This document shows, one piece after another, positions 52,599 to 61,668 of a stretch of DNA of 64,000 nt (within the stretch, counting starts at the first letter, position 1; each line of letters begins with the position of its first letter). Source of the stretch: an uncultured Ruminiclostridium sp. (lineage in GTDB: Bacteria; Bacillota; Clostridia; Oscillospirales; Ruminococcaceae); contig CAJUQV010000002.1 of the NCBI GenBank assembly GCA_910588335.1, positions 62,001 through 126,000 on the forward strand, in the 5' to 3' direction. The notes beneath the pieces are model-generated. The model was not told the DNA's origin and did not search any database. It saw only the letters and a program-made list of their open reading frames with translations. Both the position numbers and the translations under genes were made by a program.

Positions 52599-52774
52599 GG
52601 CAATACCGCACAAAGATTGTCGTGCAGACGCGCAGTCAGCTTTTTCGTCAGATTGTCCAAAACGACGCAGGAATACTGACGTATTTCAAGGAGTTTTGGG
52701 CAAAAATGACGGAAAAGATGCAAGTGTATGCGCGGCAAAGCGCGCAGCGCGGTCTTTGTGCGGTGTTGCCTTAG
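52594..52774. mobile_element. MITE-like element, family A copy (about 180 bp)
   Basis: Left end TTTAGGGCAATACCGCACAAAG (first 20 bases at 52594) and right end GTCTTTGTGCGGTGTTGCCTTAG (last bases to 52774) are inverted repeats. The body is almost identical to the 42954 element, with an extra CAAAGCGCGCAGCGCGG-type insertion near the right end. The stop codon of the upstream GNAT gene lies inside the element. Confidence 0.85.
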
Positions 52775-52802
52775 GGCCACAGAAAGAAAGGAACGATTAA
52801 AA

Positions 52803-53528
52803 ATGAGGTTAACGGCTGATCTCCATACACATACCCTGGCTTCCGCTCACGCCTATTCAACGGTAACGGAAAATACGGCTCATGCGGAAAAGGCCGGATT
52901 AAAAATAATGGCGGTGACCGATCATGGCCCTCAGATGGAAGACTCCCCTCATGTGTGGCATCACCATAATCTTACCACTTTGCCTCGTATTATAAACAAT
53001 GTGTTTGTACTGCGCGGAATCGAAGCGGATATAATCGACAATAACGGACGGTTGGATATAGACAGGGAACTTTCGGAAAAACTGGACTGGATAATAGCCA
53101 GCTACCATTGGGGCAGCGGCTCGGAAGCCGAATTTACCGGATCTTATATAAAAGCTCTCGAAGATCCTGATATTTGCTGTCTTGGTCACACTGACACAAA
53201 ATGGTGCCCCTATGACATAAGGGAAGTGTGCAGAGCCTGCGCCCATTTCGGAAAGTCAATGGAACTGAATGTTGCTCGGATACGTGACCCTTTAAAAAAG
53301 GATACTTATGATTTTTACCTAAAGCTGCTTGAAACCTGCGCTGAGGAAAAGGCCTTCGTGGTTGTAAACACCGATTCCCATTTCTGGAATACCATAGGCG
53401 ATTTTGGTCCTGCGTTAAAGCTTATTGAAGAGGTTGCTTTCCCGGAGGAGCTTCTGCTGAATACCGATGAAAACAGGCTGAAGGAGTTTGTCAATCGTAA
53501 AAAGGGAAAAAATATTTTTGATATTTGA
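52803..53528 (+). CDS. PHP-domain phosphatase (YcdX-like)
   Basis: A 241-residue PHP hydrolase with DLHTHTLASAHAYST near the N-terminus (metal HxH), TDHG, the HDNN-like metal region, LGHTD, and NTDSHFW at the C-terminal side. YcdX-type members are phosphoesterases with a trinuclear metal site. ATG 52803 with GAAAGGAACG upstream is used; the frame upstream enters the repeat. The gene belongs to the conserved hprK-PHP-murB-rapZ order in Clostridia, so an envelope or carbon-related role is plausible. Confidence 0.9.
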   Translation: MRLTADLHTHTLASAHAYSTVTENTAHAEKAGLKIMAVTDHGPQMEDSPHVWHHHNLTTLPRIINNVFVLRGIEADIIDNNGRLDIDRELSEKLDWIIASYHWGSGSEAEFTGSYIKALEDPDICCLGHTDTKWCPYDIREVCRACAHFGKSMELNVARIRDPLKKDTYDFYLKLLETCAEEKAFVVVNTDSHFWNTIGDFGPALKLIEEVAFPEELLLNTDENRLKEFVNRKKGKNIFDI

Positions 53529-53679
53529 TTTTTTGAAGCGCTGTCGGAATTTATACTGGTCTTAATTAATTTTTTGAATAATAGATTGATTGAGAATCAC
53601 ATAAGAAACACTTTTGGCATATCATTTCAAATTTTTTATTTATAGTATTAGAATGATTTGCAAATGGTATTAACACCGT

Positions 53680-53715
53680 TTGACGGCGCTGTTTTTCAAC
53701 GTATACGGTAAACTT
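53680..53715 (+). promoter_or_regulatory. Candidate promoter with inverted repeat before the ROK gene
   Basis: TTGACG (53680-53685) and TATACG (53702-53707), 16-base spacer. TATACGG and CCGTATA around a 7-base centre form an inverted repeat overlapping the -10, which might be an operator. The 216-base gap from 53529 otherwise shows AT-rich sequence only. Confidence 0.45.
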
Positions 53716-53744
53716 CCGTATAAAAATCGAGGAGTGTAAATATT

Positions 53745-54698
53745 ATGTATAACATAGGGATTGATCTGGGCGGTACCAATATAAAGGTCGGTATCGTCAA
53801 TGAAAATTATGAAATTATTTCAAGGGCAAGCGTAAAAACAAATCTTCCCCGTCCCGCCGAGGGAATTGTGGACGGAATCTGTGAAGCTGTAAATATTGCG
53901 CTCTCTGAAGCAAAAATAAACATTGACGATGTGTCCTCCGTGGGAATAGGAACTCCCGGCGCGGCTAACAGAAGTACGGGAACGGTGCTTTACAGCAATA
54001 ATCTCGGCTTTGACAATGTTCCTCTCGGTAAAATGCTCAGGGAAAGACTCAAAAAGAATATTTACGTTGAAAACGACGCTAACGCCGCCGCATTCGGGGA
54101 ATATTTGGCGGGCGGAGGAAAGGACTATGAAAACGTGGTTGTCATAACCTTGGGTACGGGCGTAGGCGGTGGTATCGTAATCGGCGGAAAGATATATACC
54201 GGTTTTAATTTCTGCGGCGCGGAGCTTGGCCATACCGTAATCGAATACGGCGGACGCCCCTGTACCTGCGGAAGAAACGGTTGCTTTGAAGCCTATTCCA
54301 GCGCCACGGCCTTGATTACCGCCACAAGAAAAGCCATGGAAGCCGATAAAAGCAGTAAGCTCTGGGAAATTGCTGGTTCCCTTGAAAATGTTGACGGAAA
54401 AACAGCCTTTGACGGAATGAGAGCCGGAGACGAAACCGCAAAAAGTGTCGTAAAGGAATATATCGGTTATTTGGGCTGCGGTCTTACCAATATCGTAAAT
54501 ATTTTTCAGCCTCAGGTTCTGTTAATAGGCGGAGGCGTGTGCAAGGAAGGGGATAATCTTACGGTTCCTCTTAAGGAGATAATTGAAAAAGAAGCGTATT
54601 GTATCGACGGAAACGATTCCACAAAACTGGATATATGCAAACTGGGAAACGACGCAGGAATAATCGGCGCGGCGTTTTTGGATAAGATGATTGATTAA
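53745..54698 (+). CDS. ROK-family glucokinase-like kinase
   Basis: A 317-residue ROK kinase with DLGGTN at 6-11, IYVENDANAAAFGEYL, VITLGTGVGGGI and the zinc CxCGxxGCxE motif CTCGRNGCFEAY. Paralogue of the gene at 22161 (similar motifs, end similar GIIGAAFL). It lacks a DNA-binding domain, so it is an enzyme. Glucose is a likely substrate. GAGGAGTG lies about 7 bases before ATG 53745. It lies inside the hprK-murB-dnaE region, which fits a carbon-control neighbourhood. Confidence 0.92.
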   Translation: MYNIGIDLGGTNIKVGIVNENYEIISRASVKTNLPRPAEGIVDGICEAVNIALSEAKINIDDVSSVGIGTPGAANRSTGTVLYSNNLGFDNVPLGKMLRERLKKNIYVENDANAAAFGEYLAGGGKDYENVVVITLGTGVGGGIVIGGKIYTGFNFCGAELGHTVIEYGGRPCTCGRNGCFEAYSSATALITATRKAMEADKSSKLWEIAGSLENVDGKTAFDGMRAGDETAKSVVKEYIGYLGCGLTNIVNIFQPQVLLIGGGVCKEGDNLTVPLKEIIEKEAYCIDGNDSTKLDICKLGNDAGIIGAAFLDKMID

Positions 54699-54701
54699 TT
54701 G

Positions 54702-54745
54702 ATACTAATCTTTAATCAAATCTATAACTTGATAAAAATTAGTAT
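54702..54745. repeat. Hairpin, family D copy, before murB
   Basis: ATACTAATCTTTAATCAA (54702-54719) pairs with TTGATAAAAATTAGTAT (54729-54745). It shares ATCTTTAATCAA and TCTATAACTTGAT with the hairpins at 14611 and 37511. Confidence 0.7.
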
Positions 54746-54782
54746 GAGATTTGCGGCTGTAAAAAACATATCGGGAGGGGTT

Positions 54783-55685
54783 ATGGATTACCGCAGAATA
54801 AAGGAAATCTGTGAAAAATACGGTGCAGAGTACGGCGAAACCGTATGTCTTGCACCTTATACAAGCTTTAAGATCGGCGGAAACTGCCCCTTGATGGTTA
54901 ATCCTAACTGTGTCGACTGTCTGAAAGAGCTTGTTGCGGAATTTTCGGCCGAAAAGACGGAATTTCGGGTATTGGGAAAGGGCAGCAATCTTCTCGTATC
55001 GGACAAAGGCGTAAGCGTTCCGGTTATATCCCTTGCCGCAATGAATAAAGCGGCGGTAGACGGAGAAAGAATACTGTGCGGAGCGGGAGCTTCGCTGATC
55101 GGATTGTGCAGGTTGGCCGAAGAGAACTCCCTAAGCGGGCTTGAATTTGCTTACGGAATACCGGGAAGCGCGGGAGGAGCGGTTTATATGAATGCCGGAG
55201 CCTATGGCGGCGAGATAAAAGACATAATTCGGGAATGTACTTATGTAGATGCCCAAGGCCGTCTGATTTCCATTGACGCCGCGGATATGGAGCTTTCTTA
55301 CCGTCACAGCTTTTTCAGCGGAAAAAACAATATTATAGCCGAAATAGAACTGGTTATGAAAAGAGGCGACAGGAACACAATCCGCGGAAAGATGGAAGAG
55401 CACATGAAAGCTCGAAAGGAAAAACAGCCTTTGGAATATCCCAGCGCGGGCAGCACTTTTAAAAGACCGGAAGGGAATTACGCAGGCAGGCTTATCGAAA
55501 AAGCGGGACTTAAAGGCTTTTCAGTCGGCGGCGCTCAAGTAAGCGAAAAACACTGCGGATTTATCGTAAATAAAGGCGGAGCAAGCTTTGAAGACGTTAT
55601 GAATCTTATTGAGGCTGTCAGAGAAAAGGTTTCGGAAAGCTCCGGAGTTATACTTGAGCCTGAAGTTGTGGTTTGGGAGCAATAA
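54783..55685 (+). CDS. murB: UDP-N-acetylenolpyruvoylglucosamine reductase
   Basis: Makes UDP-MurNAc for peptidoglycan, with FAD and NADPH, in the cytoplasm. The 300-residue type II MurB shows SFKIGG (substrate), LGKGSNLLVSD and GAGASLIGL (FAD), YRHSFFSG, and GSTFKRPEGNYAG with the catalytic serine. ATG 54783 is used because GGGAGGGG lies immediately upstream; a longer frame would include a hairpin. Part of the hprK-murB-rapZ-whiA order typical of Clostridia. Confidence 0.95.
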   Translation: MDYRRIKEICEKYGAEYGETVCLAPYTSFKIGGNCPLMVNPNCVDCLKELVAEFSAEKTEFRVLGKGSNLLVSDKGVSVPVISLAAMNKAAVDGERILCGAGASLIGLCRLAEENSLSGLEFAYGIPGSAGGAVYMNAGAYGGEIKDIIRECTYVDAQGRLISIDAADMELSYRHSFFSGKNNIIAEIELVMKRGDRNTIRGKMEEHMKARKEKQPLEYPSAGSTFKRPEGNYAGRLIEKAGLKGFSVGGAQVSEKHCGFIVNKGGASFEDVMNLIEAVREKVSESSGVILEPEVVVWEQ

Positions 55686-55747
55686 TGCCGCTTGCTGCAA
55701 TTACAGCATTTCGGGAAAATACCAAAACACATAAGGAAGTTATATTT

Positions 55748-56611
55748 ATGGAATTCATTATAATCACAGGTCAATCGGGTTCTGGGAAATCTCAGACTAT
55801 AAACGTTCTGGAGGATTCGGGCTTTTTTTGTATAGACAATATGCCTCCTCAGCTTATACCCAAATTCGCGGAACTTTGCGGTGAAAACGGTTCAATCGAA
55901 AAAATAGCCATTGTTACCGATATAAGAGGAGGTTCTCTTTTTTTGGAGCTTCTGGACAATATCGGTCAGCTTAAGGATCACAATATTAACGCTAAGATAC
56001 TTTTTGTAAGCGCCGAGCACGAGGAGATCAAACGCCGCTATAAGGAAACAAGGCGCAAGCATCCCCTTCTCGATATTGCCGAGGGGGATATCGACAAGGC
56101 CATCGACGCGGAATACGATATTCTTACTCCCATAAGACAAGCTGCGGACTATTTTATAGATACCACTCATATGACCACCAATAATTTACGGGAAGCGGTG
56201 CGCAACCTTTTTGTGGAAAACGTTACCGATACTCTTCTTATAAGCTGTGTCAGCTTTGGATTTATGCACGGAATACCTGCCGAATCGGATTTGGTGTTTG
56301 ATGTAAGATGTATGCCAAATCCCTATCATGTTCCCGATCTCAGAGAGTTTACTGGTCTTGATGAATGTGTTCAGAATTTTGTTATGAGTTTTGATGTATC
56401 GAGAGAGCTAAGAACAAAAATGTTTGATATGATAGATTTTCTTCTGCCCCAATATATAGCTGAAGGAAAAAGTCAGCTTAATATAGCGATAGGCTGTACC
56501 GGCGGACGTCACCGCAGTGTTACTTATACCGAGCAGCTTTATAAACATCTATCGGAAAACGGATATAAGGTCAGGATTTTGCATAGGGACGTCAATAAAA
56601 GGAAAAAATAA
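55748..56611 (+). CDS. rapZ: RNase adapter/nucleotide-binding protein RapZ (YvcJ)
   Basis: A 287-residue P-loop protein: GQSGSGKS at 8-15 (Walker A), FFCIDNMPP, and the C-terminal GCTGGRHRSV phosphate-binding motif. In Proteobacteria it controls glmZ small RNA decay; in Firmicutes (YvcJ) it affects competence and cell-wall control. The start ATG 55748 follows AAGGAAG by about 8 bases. In most Firmicutes it is followed by yvcK (gluconeogenesis factor) and whiA; here a GNAT gene takes the yvcK position. Confidence 0.94.
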   Translation: MEFIIITGQSGSGKSQTINVLEDSGFFCIDNMPPQLIPKFAELCGENGSIEKIAIVTDIRGGSLFLELLDNIGQLKDHNINAKILFVSAEHEEIKRRYKETRRKHPLLDIAEGDIDKAIDAEYDILTPIRQAADYFIDTTHMTTNNLREAVRNLFVENVTDTLLISCVSFGFMHGIPAESDLVFDVRCMPNPYHVPDLREFTGLDECVQNFVMSFDVSRELRTKMFDMIDFLLPQYIAEGKSQLNIAIGCTGGRHRSVTYTEQLYKHLSENGYKVRILHRDVNKRKK

Positions 56612-56639
56612 AATATATTTTTTAAGGAAAGGAAAAAAT

Positions 56640-57173
56640 ATGTTGCTTGAATATAAAAATCTTAAAATAAGAAACGCAAGTGAAAGTGACTCAAAGCAGT
56701 TGGCGAATTGGTGGAACGACGGCAGAGTAATGGCTCATGCCGGATTTCCAAACGGACTCGGTACTACCGCCGAAAAAGTGTCGGAGGAAATCGGCAGCGA
56801 CAGTGACGATACCCGCCGACGACTGATTATGGAAGCGGACAATGTTTCCATAGGCGAAATGAGCTATTGTAACAGAGGCAATAAAACGGCGGAAATAGGC
56901 ATAAAAATATGCGATTTTTCCATGCAGGACAAGGGTTTGGGAAAAATATTGCTCAGTATGCTTATTTCCTGCTTGTTTGAACAAATGGGCTATGAAAAAA
57001 TTTTTCTTGATACGAATCTGAAAAACAAAAGAGCACAGCATGTTTATGAAAGGCTCGGCTTCAAAAGGTTACGTGTCGCGGAAAACTCTTGGTATGATCA
57101 GCTTGGAGACCCTCAGTCGGCGGTAGAATATGAAATGTACAAAGAGGATTTTATAAGTTTTTTGGAAAAATAA
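56640..57173 (+). CDS. GNAT-family N-acetyltransferase between rapZ and whiA
   Basis: A 177-residue GNAT protein: IRNASESDSKQLANWWNDGRVM at the N-terminus, IGIKICDFSMQDKGLGKILLSMLI (motif A; loop DKGLGK) and NKRAQHVYERLGFKRL (motif B). The Trp-Trp-Asn start resembles aminoglycoside 6'-acetyltransferase and RimJ-like enzymes, but the substrate is unknown. AAGGAAAGGAAA lies before ATG 56640. It is placed where yvcK normally stands. Confidence 0.88.
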   Translation: MLLEYKNLKIRNASESDSKQLANWWNDGRVMAHAGFPNGLGTTAEKVSEEIGSDSDDTRRRLIMEADNVSIGEMSYCNRGNKTAEIGIKICDFSMQDKGLGKILLSMLISCLFEQMGYEKIFLDTNLKNKRAQHVYERLGFKRLRVAENSWYDQLGDPQSAVEYEMYKEDFISFLEK

Positions 57174-57190
57174 AAATATCCGGTGTTATT

Positions 57191-58051
57191 ATGTCTTTTA
57201 CAACCGATGTTAAAAATGAACTTTGTTCTTACAGCTTATCAAAAAAAGATGAAAAAATTGTTATGTACGGTTTTTTGTATTCTCTTAAGGAACAAAAGGA
57301 ATATTTTACCGAAAGCGAAGCGATAAGCGAATATCTCAGAAAAATTTCCGGAGAAAAGAAGCCCTTGGTAAGGCTTGCTCAAAGGCGCGGAAAAAGCGGT
57401 ACTTTGTTAAAATTCGATGGTATCGGCTTTGATTTCGGGAATTATAATATCAGCTCCGAGCTTGTAAACGGGCGCGATGAAAATACGGGTCTTTTTTTAA
57501 GGGGAGTTTTTTTGTCATGCGGCATTGTGTCAAGTCCCGACAGGGAATATCATCTTGAATTTACCCTTGGAACAGAGGAAAAGGCGGAAAAAATATGCAG
57601 GCTTATGAATGAAAGCGGAATGAATATCAAGAAAAGCCGCCGCAGGGAAAAGCATATTCTTTATACGAAAGACAGCGAGGGAATTACCGATATACTTACG
57701 TTTATCGGTGCCATGTTAAGTTCAATGGAAATTATGAACGCGAAAATTTACAAGGGTGTGCGCAATAACGTAAACCGCGCGGTTAACTGCGAATCCGCCA
57801 ATATAGAAAAAACAGTGGCGGCAAGCCGAAAACAGTTGGAGGACATCGAGTATATCGCGCAATGTAATAGTCTTGGCATTCTCAGCGATGAATTAAGGCA
57901 GATAGCTGATATAAGAATGGAAAACATAGAGCTTTCGCTGACCGAGATAGGAAAGCTGTCAAAGCCCGAAATAAGCCGCAGCGGTGTGTATCGGCGCCTA
58001 AAAAAGATAAGCGGGATAGCGGATAAATTACGGCGTGAAAGGGGAGATTGA
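57191..58051 (+). CDS. whiA: DNA-binding protein WhiA
   Basis: A 286-residue regulator with an N-terminal LAGLIDADG-like domain (YGFLYSLKEQ, FLRGVFLSCGIVSSPDR, TDILTFIGAMLSSMEIMN) and a C-terminal helix-turn-helix (LTEIGKLSKPEISRSGVYRRLKK, where the conserved SKSGVNHRLKK motif is present in variant form). WhiA controls cell division in Gram-positives (and sporulation in actinomycetes). It sits in the rapZ-whiA-dnaE neighbourhood. ATG 57191 is short of a strong ribosome site; the gap to the GNAT gene is only 17 bases. Confidence 0.94.
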   Translation: MSFTTDVKNELCSYSLSKKDEKIVMYGFLYSLKEQKEYFTESEAISEYLRKISGEKKPLVRLAQRRGKSGTLLKFDGIGFDFGNYNISSELVNGRDENTGLFLRGVFLSCGIVSSPDREYHLEFTLGTEEKAEKICRLMNESGMNIKKSRRREKHILYTKDSEGITDILTFIGAMLSSMEIMNAKIYKGVRNNVNRAVNCESANIEKTVAASRKQLEDIEYIAQCNSLGILSDELRQIADIRMENIELSLTEIGKLSKPEISRSGVYRRLKKISGIADKLRRERGD

Positions 58052-58055
58052 ACAA

Positions 58056-61000
58056 TTGACGGATTTTGTGCATCTTCATGTTCATACGGAATACAGCCTT
58101 CTTGACGGTGCCTGTCGCATAAAGACTCTTGCGAAAAGATTAAAGGAGCTTGGACAAACCGCCTGCGCAATTACCGACCATGGGGTGATGTACGGCTGTA
58201 TAGATTTTTACCGTACGTTAAAGGAGGAAGGAATAAAGCCCATATTGGGTTGCGAAGTATATGTTGCGCCCCGTACAAGACTGGATAAAGACGGCAAATT
58301 GGATACATCCCCCTATCATCTCATTCTGCTTTGCAAAAATGATATCGGATACCGAAATCTCGTGAAGCTGGTATCAGATGCCGCGGTAAACGGATTTTAC
58401 AATAAGCCTCGTTGTGACAGAGAAACGCTGAGAAAATATCACGAGGGGCTTATTTGTTTGTCCGCCTGTCTTTCGGGGGAGGTTCCCCGAAAACTGCTGG
58501 CGGGAGATTATGAGGCTGCGAAACAGGCGGCTCTCGACTATTTGAATATATTCGGTGAAAACAATTATTTCCTTGAAATACAGGATCACGGTTTAAGCGG
58601 ACAGAAAAAAATAAATCCTTTCTTGCAACGTCTTTCGCGGGATACGGGAATCCCGCTTGTAGCCACAAACGACGCTCACTATCTTACGGAGGAAAGCAGC
58701 GAAATACAAAGAGTTCTCACTGCAATTTCCACCAATACCACCATAAACGAAAAAAATCCCCTTAATTTCAATACAAAGGAACTGTATATCAAATCGGGAG
58801 ATCAAATGGCGGAGCTTTTTGATGAAGATGCTATAAAAAACACTGTAAAAATAGCCGAGCGCTGTAACGTTGATATTGAATTCGGGGTAACAAAATTACC
58901 CAAATATACAGCCGAAGGAGTCAAAGACAATACTGAGTATTTTAAAAAGACGGTGTGGAGCGGATTAAAGGAAAGATACGGCGAAAAGGTTCCTGAGGAG
59001 GCGGTGGAAAGAGCAAGGTATGAGTTGGATATAATAATAAAAATGGGATATGTGGATTATTATCTTATTGTAGCTGATTTTATCTCCTATGCCAGAAGCA
59101 GGGATATTCCTGTGGGACCGGGAAGAGGATCCGGAGTTGGAAGTATTTGCGCTTACGCCATGAAAATTACCGCTATCGACCCCTTAAGATTCAATCTTCT
59201 TTTTGAACGTTTTCTGAATCCCGAAAGAGTTACCATGCCGGATTTTGATATTGATTTTTGTTATGTAAGAAGGCAGGAGGTAATTGATTATGTGGCCCTA
59301 AAATACGGAGAGGATCATGTGGCGCAAATAATTACTTTTGGTACCTTAGCGGCAAAAGCGGCGATCCGTGATGTGGGAAGGGCTATGGGAATGCCTTACG
59401 CTAAAGTAGACAGTGTGGCGAAAATGATTCCTTTCAGCCTGAATCCCTCTATTGAGCGCTCATTAAAGGAAGAGAAACCTCTGGCGGAGGCTGTGGAAAA
59501 GGATCCCGAAATAAAAAAGCTTATAGATACCGCCGTAAAGCTCGAAGGAATGCCGCGGCACGCCTCTATGCACGCAGCGGGTATAGTTATTACGAGAGAA
59601 GCGGTTACCGAATACGTTCCCGTTCAAAGGTCTGAAAGCTGTATAGTGACTCAGTATCCAATGGGAACATTGGAGCAGCTTGGACTGCTGAAAATGGACT
59701 TTTTGGGATTAAGATATCTTACTATAGTACATGATTGTGTTGAATCGGTAAAGAAAAATAATCCGGATTTTGACCCCGAAACAATACCGCAGAATGATAA
59801 AGAGGTATTTGGTATGCTGACTTCCGGCAGGACGGCGGGGGTATTCCAGTTTGAAAGCGCGGGAATGACCTCGGTGCTGTCCAGATTAAAGCCTGCCTCC
59901 ATAGAGGATCTGACGGCGGTTATATCCCTTTACCGTCCCGGCCCCATGTCCTCTATACCCACCTATATCGAAAATAGACATCATCCGGAAAAGGTGGCTT
60001 ACCGTCACCCTCTTTTAAAGAATATTCTTGACGTCACCTACGGATGTATAGTTTATCAGGAACAGGTAATGCAGATATGTCGTGTTGTCGGCGGTTATTC
60101 TTACGGCAGAGCCGATATGGTAAGGCGCGCTATGGCAAAAAAGAAAAAGGACGTGATGGAGAAGGAACGAAACGCCTTTATTTACGGAACAGAAACCAAC
60201 TGCGGAGCAGTTAGCAACGGAGTTTCGGAAGAGATTGCCAACGAAATTTTCGATGAAATGGCGTCTTTTGCTTCCTATGCTTTTAATAAGAGTCATGCGG
60301 CCGCATATGCATGGCTTGCATATCAGACCGCTTATCTTAGATGTCATTTCTATAAGGAATACATGATAGCTTTAATGACAAGCGTGATGGATTCGGCGGG
60401 AAAGCTTAACGAATATATTTCCGATCTGGAAAAAAATCGGGTGGTACTGCTTGCTCCCGACGTAAACAGCAGCTACGCTGATTTCTCCATTGAGGGCGAC
60501 GGCGTAAGATACGGACTCCTTGCTATAAAAAACCTTGGAAGAGGAACAATAAACGCTATTGTAAATGAGAGAAAAAACGGAAAATATAAAGACCTATACG
60601 ATTTCTGTTCGAGACTTATCGGATTCGAGCTTAACAAGAGGGCGGTTGAGGCGCTGATAAAATCAGGAGCATTGGACAGTCTCGGTCATAACCGACGTTC
60701 AATGTTTATGTGCTTTGAAAATATTCTGACAAGGCTTTCGTCCAATCGCAGCATCAATGTGGACGGACAAATAGATATGTTTTCCGGGAATAGCGGCAGC
60801 GATATCGGCGCGGGATTTGAAATGCCGAAGGTAGCGGAATACAGTCTCAGTCAGCTCTTGCAGATGGAGAAGGAAAGCGCGGGATTTTATATTACCGGAC
60901 ACCCGGTGGATAAGTATGACGTATTAAGAAAAAAATTGGGCTGTAAGAACATTTACAATATTATTGCTTCGGTAAAAGAGGGTCAAAACGGATTTAAGGA

Positions 61001-61493
61001 AGGACAAAAGCAGCCGTTGGTTGCAATGCTTGTTTCCAAAAGACAACATATGCAAAAAAACGGAAAACAGATGTGCTTTGCGGAATTTGAGGACAGAAGC
61101 GGAGTTATTGAGGGAGTTATATTTAATGATGTTTACGAAAAATGCTTAGGTAAACTTTCGGAGGGGAAAATTTACAAGTTTGTCGGTACCATATCATCGG
61201 GAGGATACAGGGAAGAGGATGATCCGAAGCTAATAGTCAATTCCATAGAGCCGGCAGTCGAAGCGGCAAACGAAAAAACTCTTTATATAAAGCTTAATTC
61301 CGATGACGAGAAAACTCTTGGCGAGGTATACGGGCTTATTTCGGCAAACAGGGGCGACTGCGGCGTGAAGCTTTGCTTTGGCGATACAAGGAGCACGGCA
61401 AAACCAAAGGGAATATCGGGTGTAAAAATAGCAAAAGAATTGGTGGAAAAATTGGAAAAAATTTGTGGAAAAGGTAATATTCTTATAAAATAA
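58056..61493 (+). CDS. dnaE: DNA polymerase III alpha subunit, DnaE type
   Basis: About 1145 residues. Domains in order: N-terminal PHP (HLHVHTEYSLLDGA, TDHG), polymerase palm with the catalytic PDFDIDFC motif (Asp396, Asp398, Asp400), thumb, fingers, then a helix-hairpin-helix region and C-terminal OB-fold (EDRSGVIEGVIF). No separate 3'-5' exonuclease motif as in PolC is present, so it is the DnaE class, which in Firmicutes extends lagging-strand primers. The start is likely TTG 58056, with GGGGAG 9 bases upstream; GTG 58035 is an alternative. Sits between whiA and pfkA, the usual order. Confidence 0.95.
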   Translation: MTDFVHLHVHTEYSLLDGACRIKTLAKRLKELGQTACAITDHGVMYGCIDFYRTLKEEGIKPILGCEVYVAPRTRLDKDGKLDTSPYHLILLCKNDIGYRNLVKLVSDAAVNGFYNKPRCDRETLRKYHEGLICLSACLSGEVPRKLLAGDYEAAKQAALDYLNIFGENNYFLEIQDHGLSGQKKINPFLQRLSRDTGIPLVATNDAHYLTEESSEIQRVLTAISTNTTINEKNPLNFNTKELYIKSGDQMAELFDEDAIKNTVKIAERCNVDIEFGVTKLPKYTAEGVKDNTEYFKKTVWSGLKERYGEKVPEEAVERARYELDIIIKMGYVDYYLIVADFISYARSRDIPVGPGRGSGVGSICAYAMKITAIDPLRFNLLFERFLNPERVTMPDFDIDFCYVRRQEVIDYVALKYGEDHVAQIITFGTLAAKAAIRDVGRAMGMPYAKVDSVAKMIPFSLNPSIERSLKEEKPLAEAVEKDPEIKKLIDTAVKLEGMPRHASMHAAGIVITREAVTEYVPVQRSESCIVTQYPMGTLEQLGLLKMDFLGLRYLTIVHDCVESVKKNNPDFDPETIPQNDKEVFGMLTSGRTAGVFQFESAGMTSVLSRLKPASIEDLTAVISLYRPGPMSSIPTYIENRHHPEKVAYRHPLLKNILDVTYGCIVYQEQVMQICRVVGGYSYGRADMVRRAMAKKKKDVMEKERNAFIYGTETNCGAVSNGVSEEIANEIFDEMASFASYAFNKSHAAAYAWLAYQTAYLRCHFYKEYMIALMTSVMDSAGKLNEYISDLEKNRVVLLAPDVNSSYADFSIEGDGVRYGLLAIKNLGRGTINAIVNERKNGKYKDLYDFCSRLIGFELNKRAVEALIKSGALDSLGHNRRSMFMCFENILTRLSSNRSINVDGQIDMFSGNSGSDIGAGFEMPKVAEYSLSQLLQMEKESAGFYITGHPVDKYDVLRKKLGCKNIYNIIASVKEGQNGFKEGQKQPLVAMLVSKRQHMQKNGKQMCFAEFEDRSGVIEGVIFNDVYEKCLGKLSEGKIYKFVGTISSGGYREEDDPKLIVNSIEPAVEAANEKTLYIKLNSDDEKTLGEVYGLISANRGDCGVKLCFGDTRSTAKPKGISGVKIAKELVEKLEKICGKGNILIK

Positions 61494-61515
61494 TGTAAAA
61501 AAGATAAAAAAGCTA

Positions 61516-61544
61516 TTGACGATTTAGGTTATAAAGTGTAAAAT
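61516..61544 (+). promoter_or_regulatory. Sigma-A promoter of pfkA
   Basis: TTGACG (61516-61521), 17-base spacer, TAAAAT (61539-61544). The leader to ATG 61669 is about 115 bases and holds a small CGG-CCG hairpin. Confidence 0.8.
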
Positions 61545-61668
61545 AGTATAGGATAAAGTTTAAGTAAAATATGTTTTCTTTTTTGAAACAGCTTTTTGCT
61601 CCAATTCGGCAGTTATACCGAAACATTTCATATTTGCTTAAATAAAATGTTGAAAGGAAAATTTAATT

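Noticed and set aside
52728..52802. Extended N-terminus of the PHP gene
   Set aside because: The extra codons lie within the family-A repeat; the ATG at 52803 has a ribosome site and begins the conserved domain.
61571..61645. 24-codon frame upstream of pfkA (MFSFLKQLFAP start)
   Set aside because: No ribosome site and no recognisable family; could be chance in an AT-rich leader.
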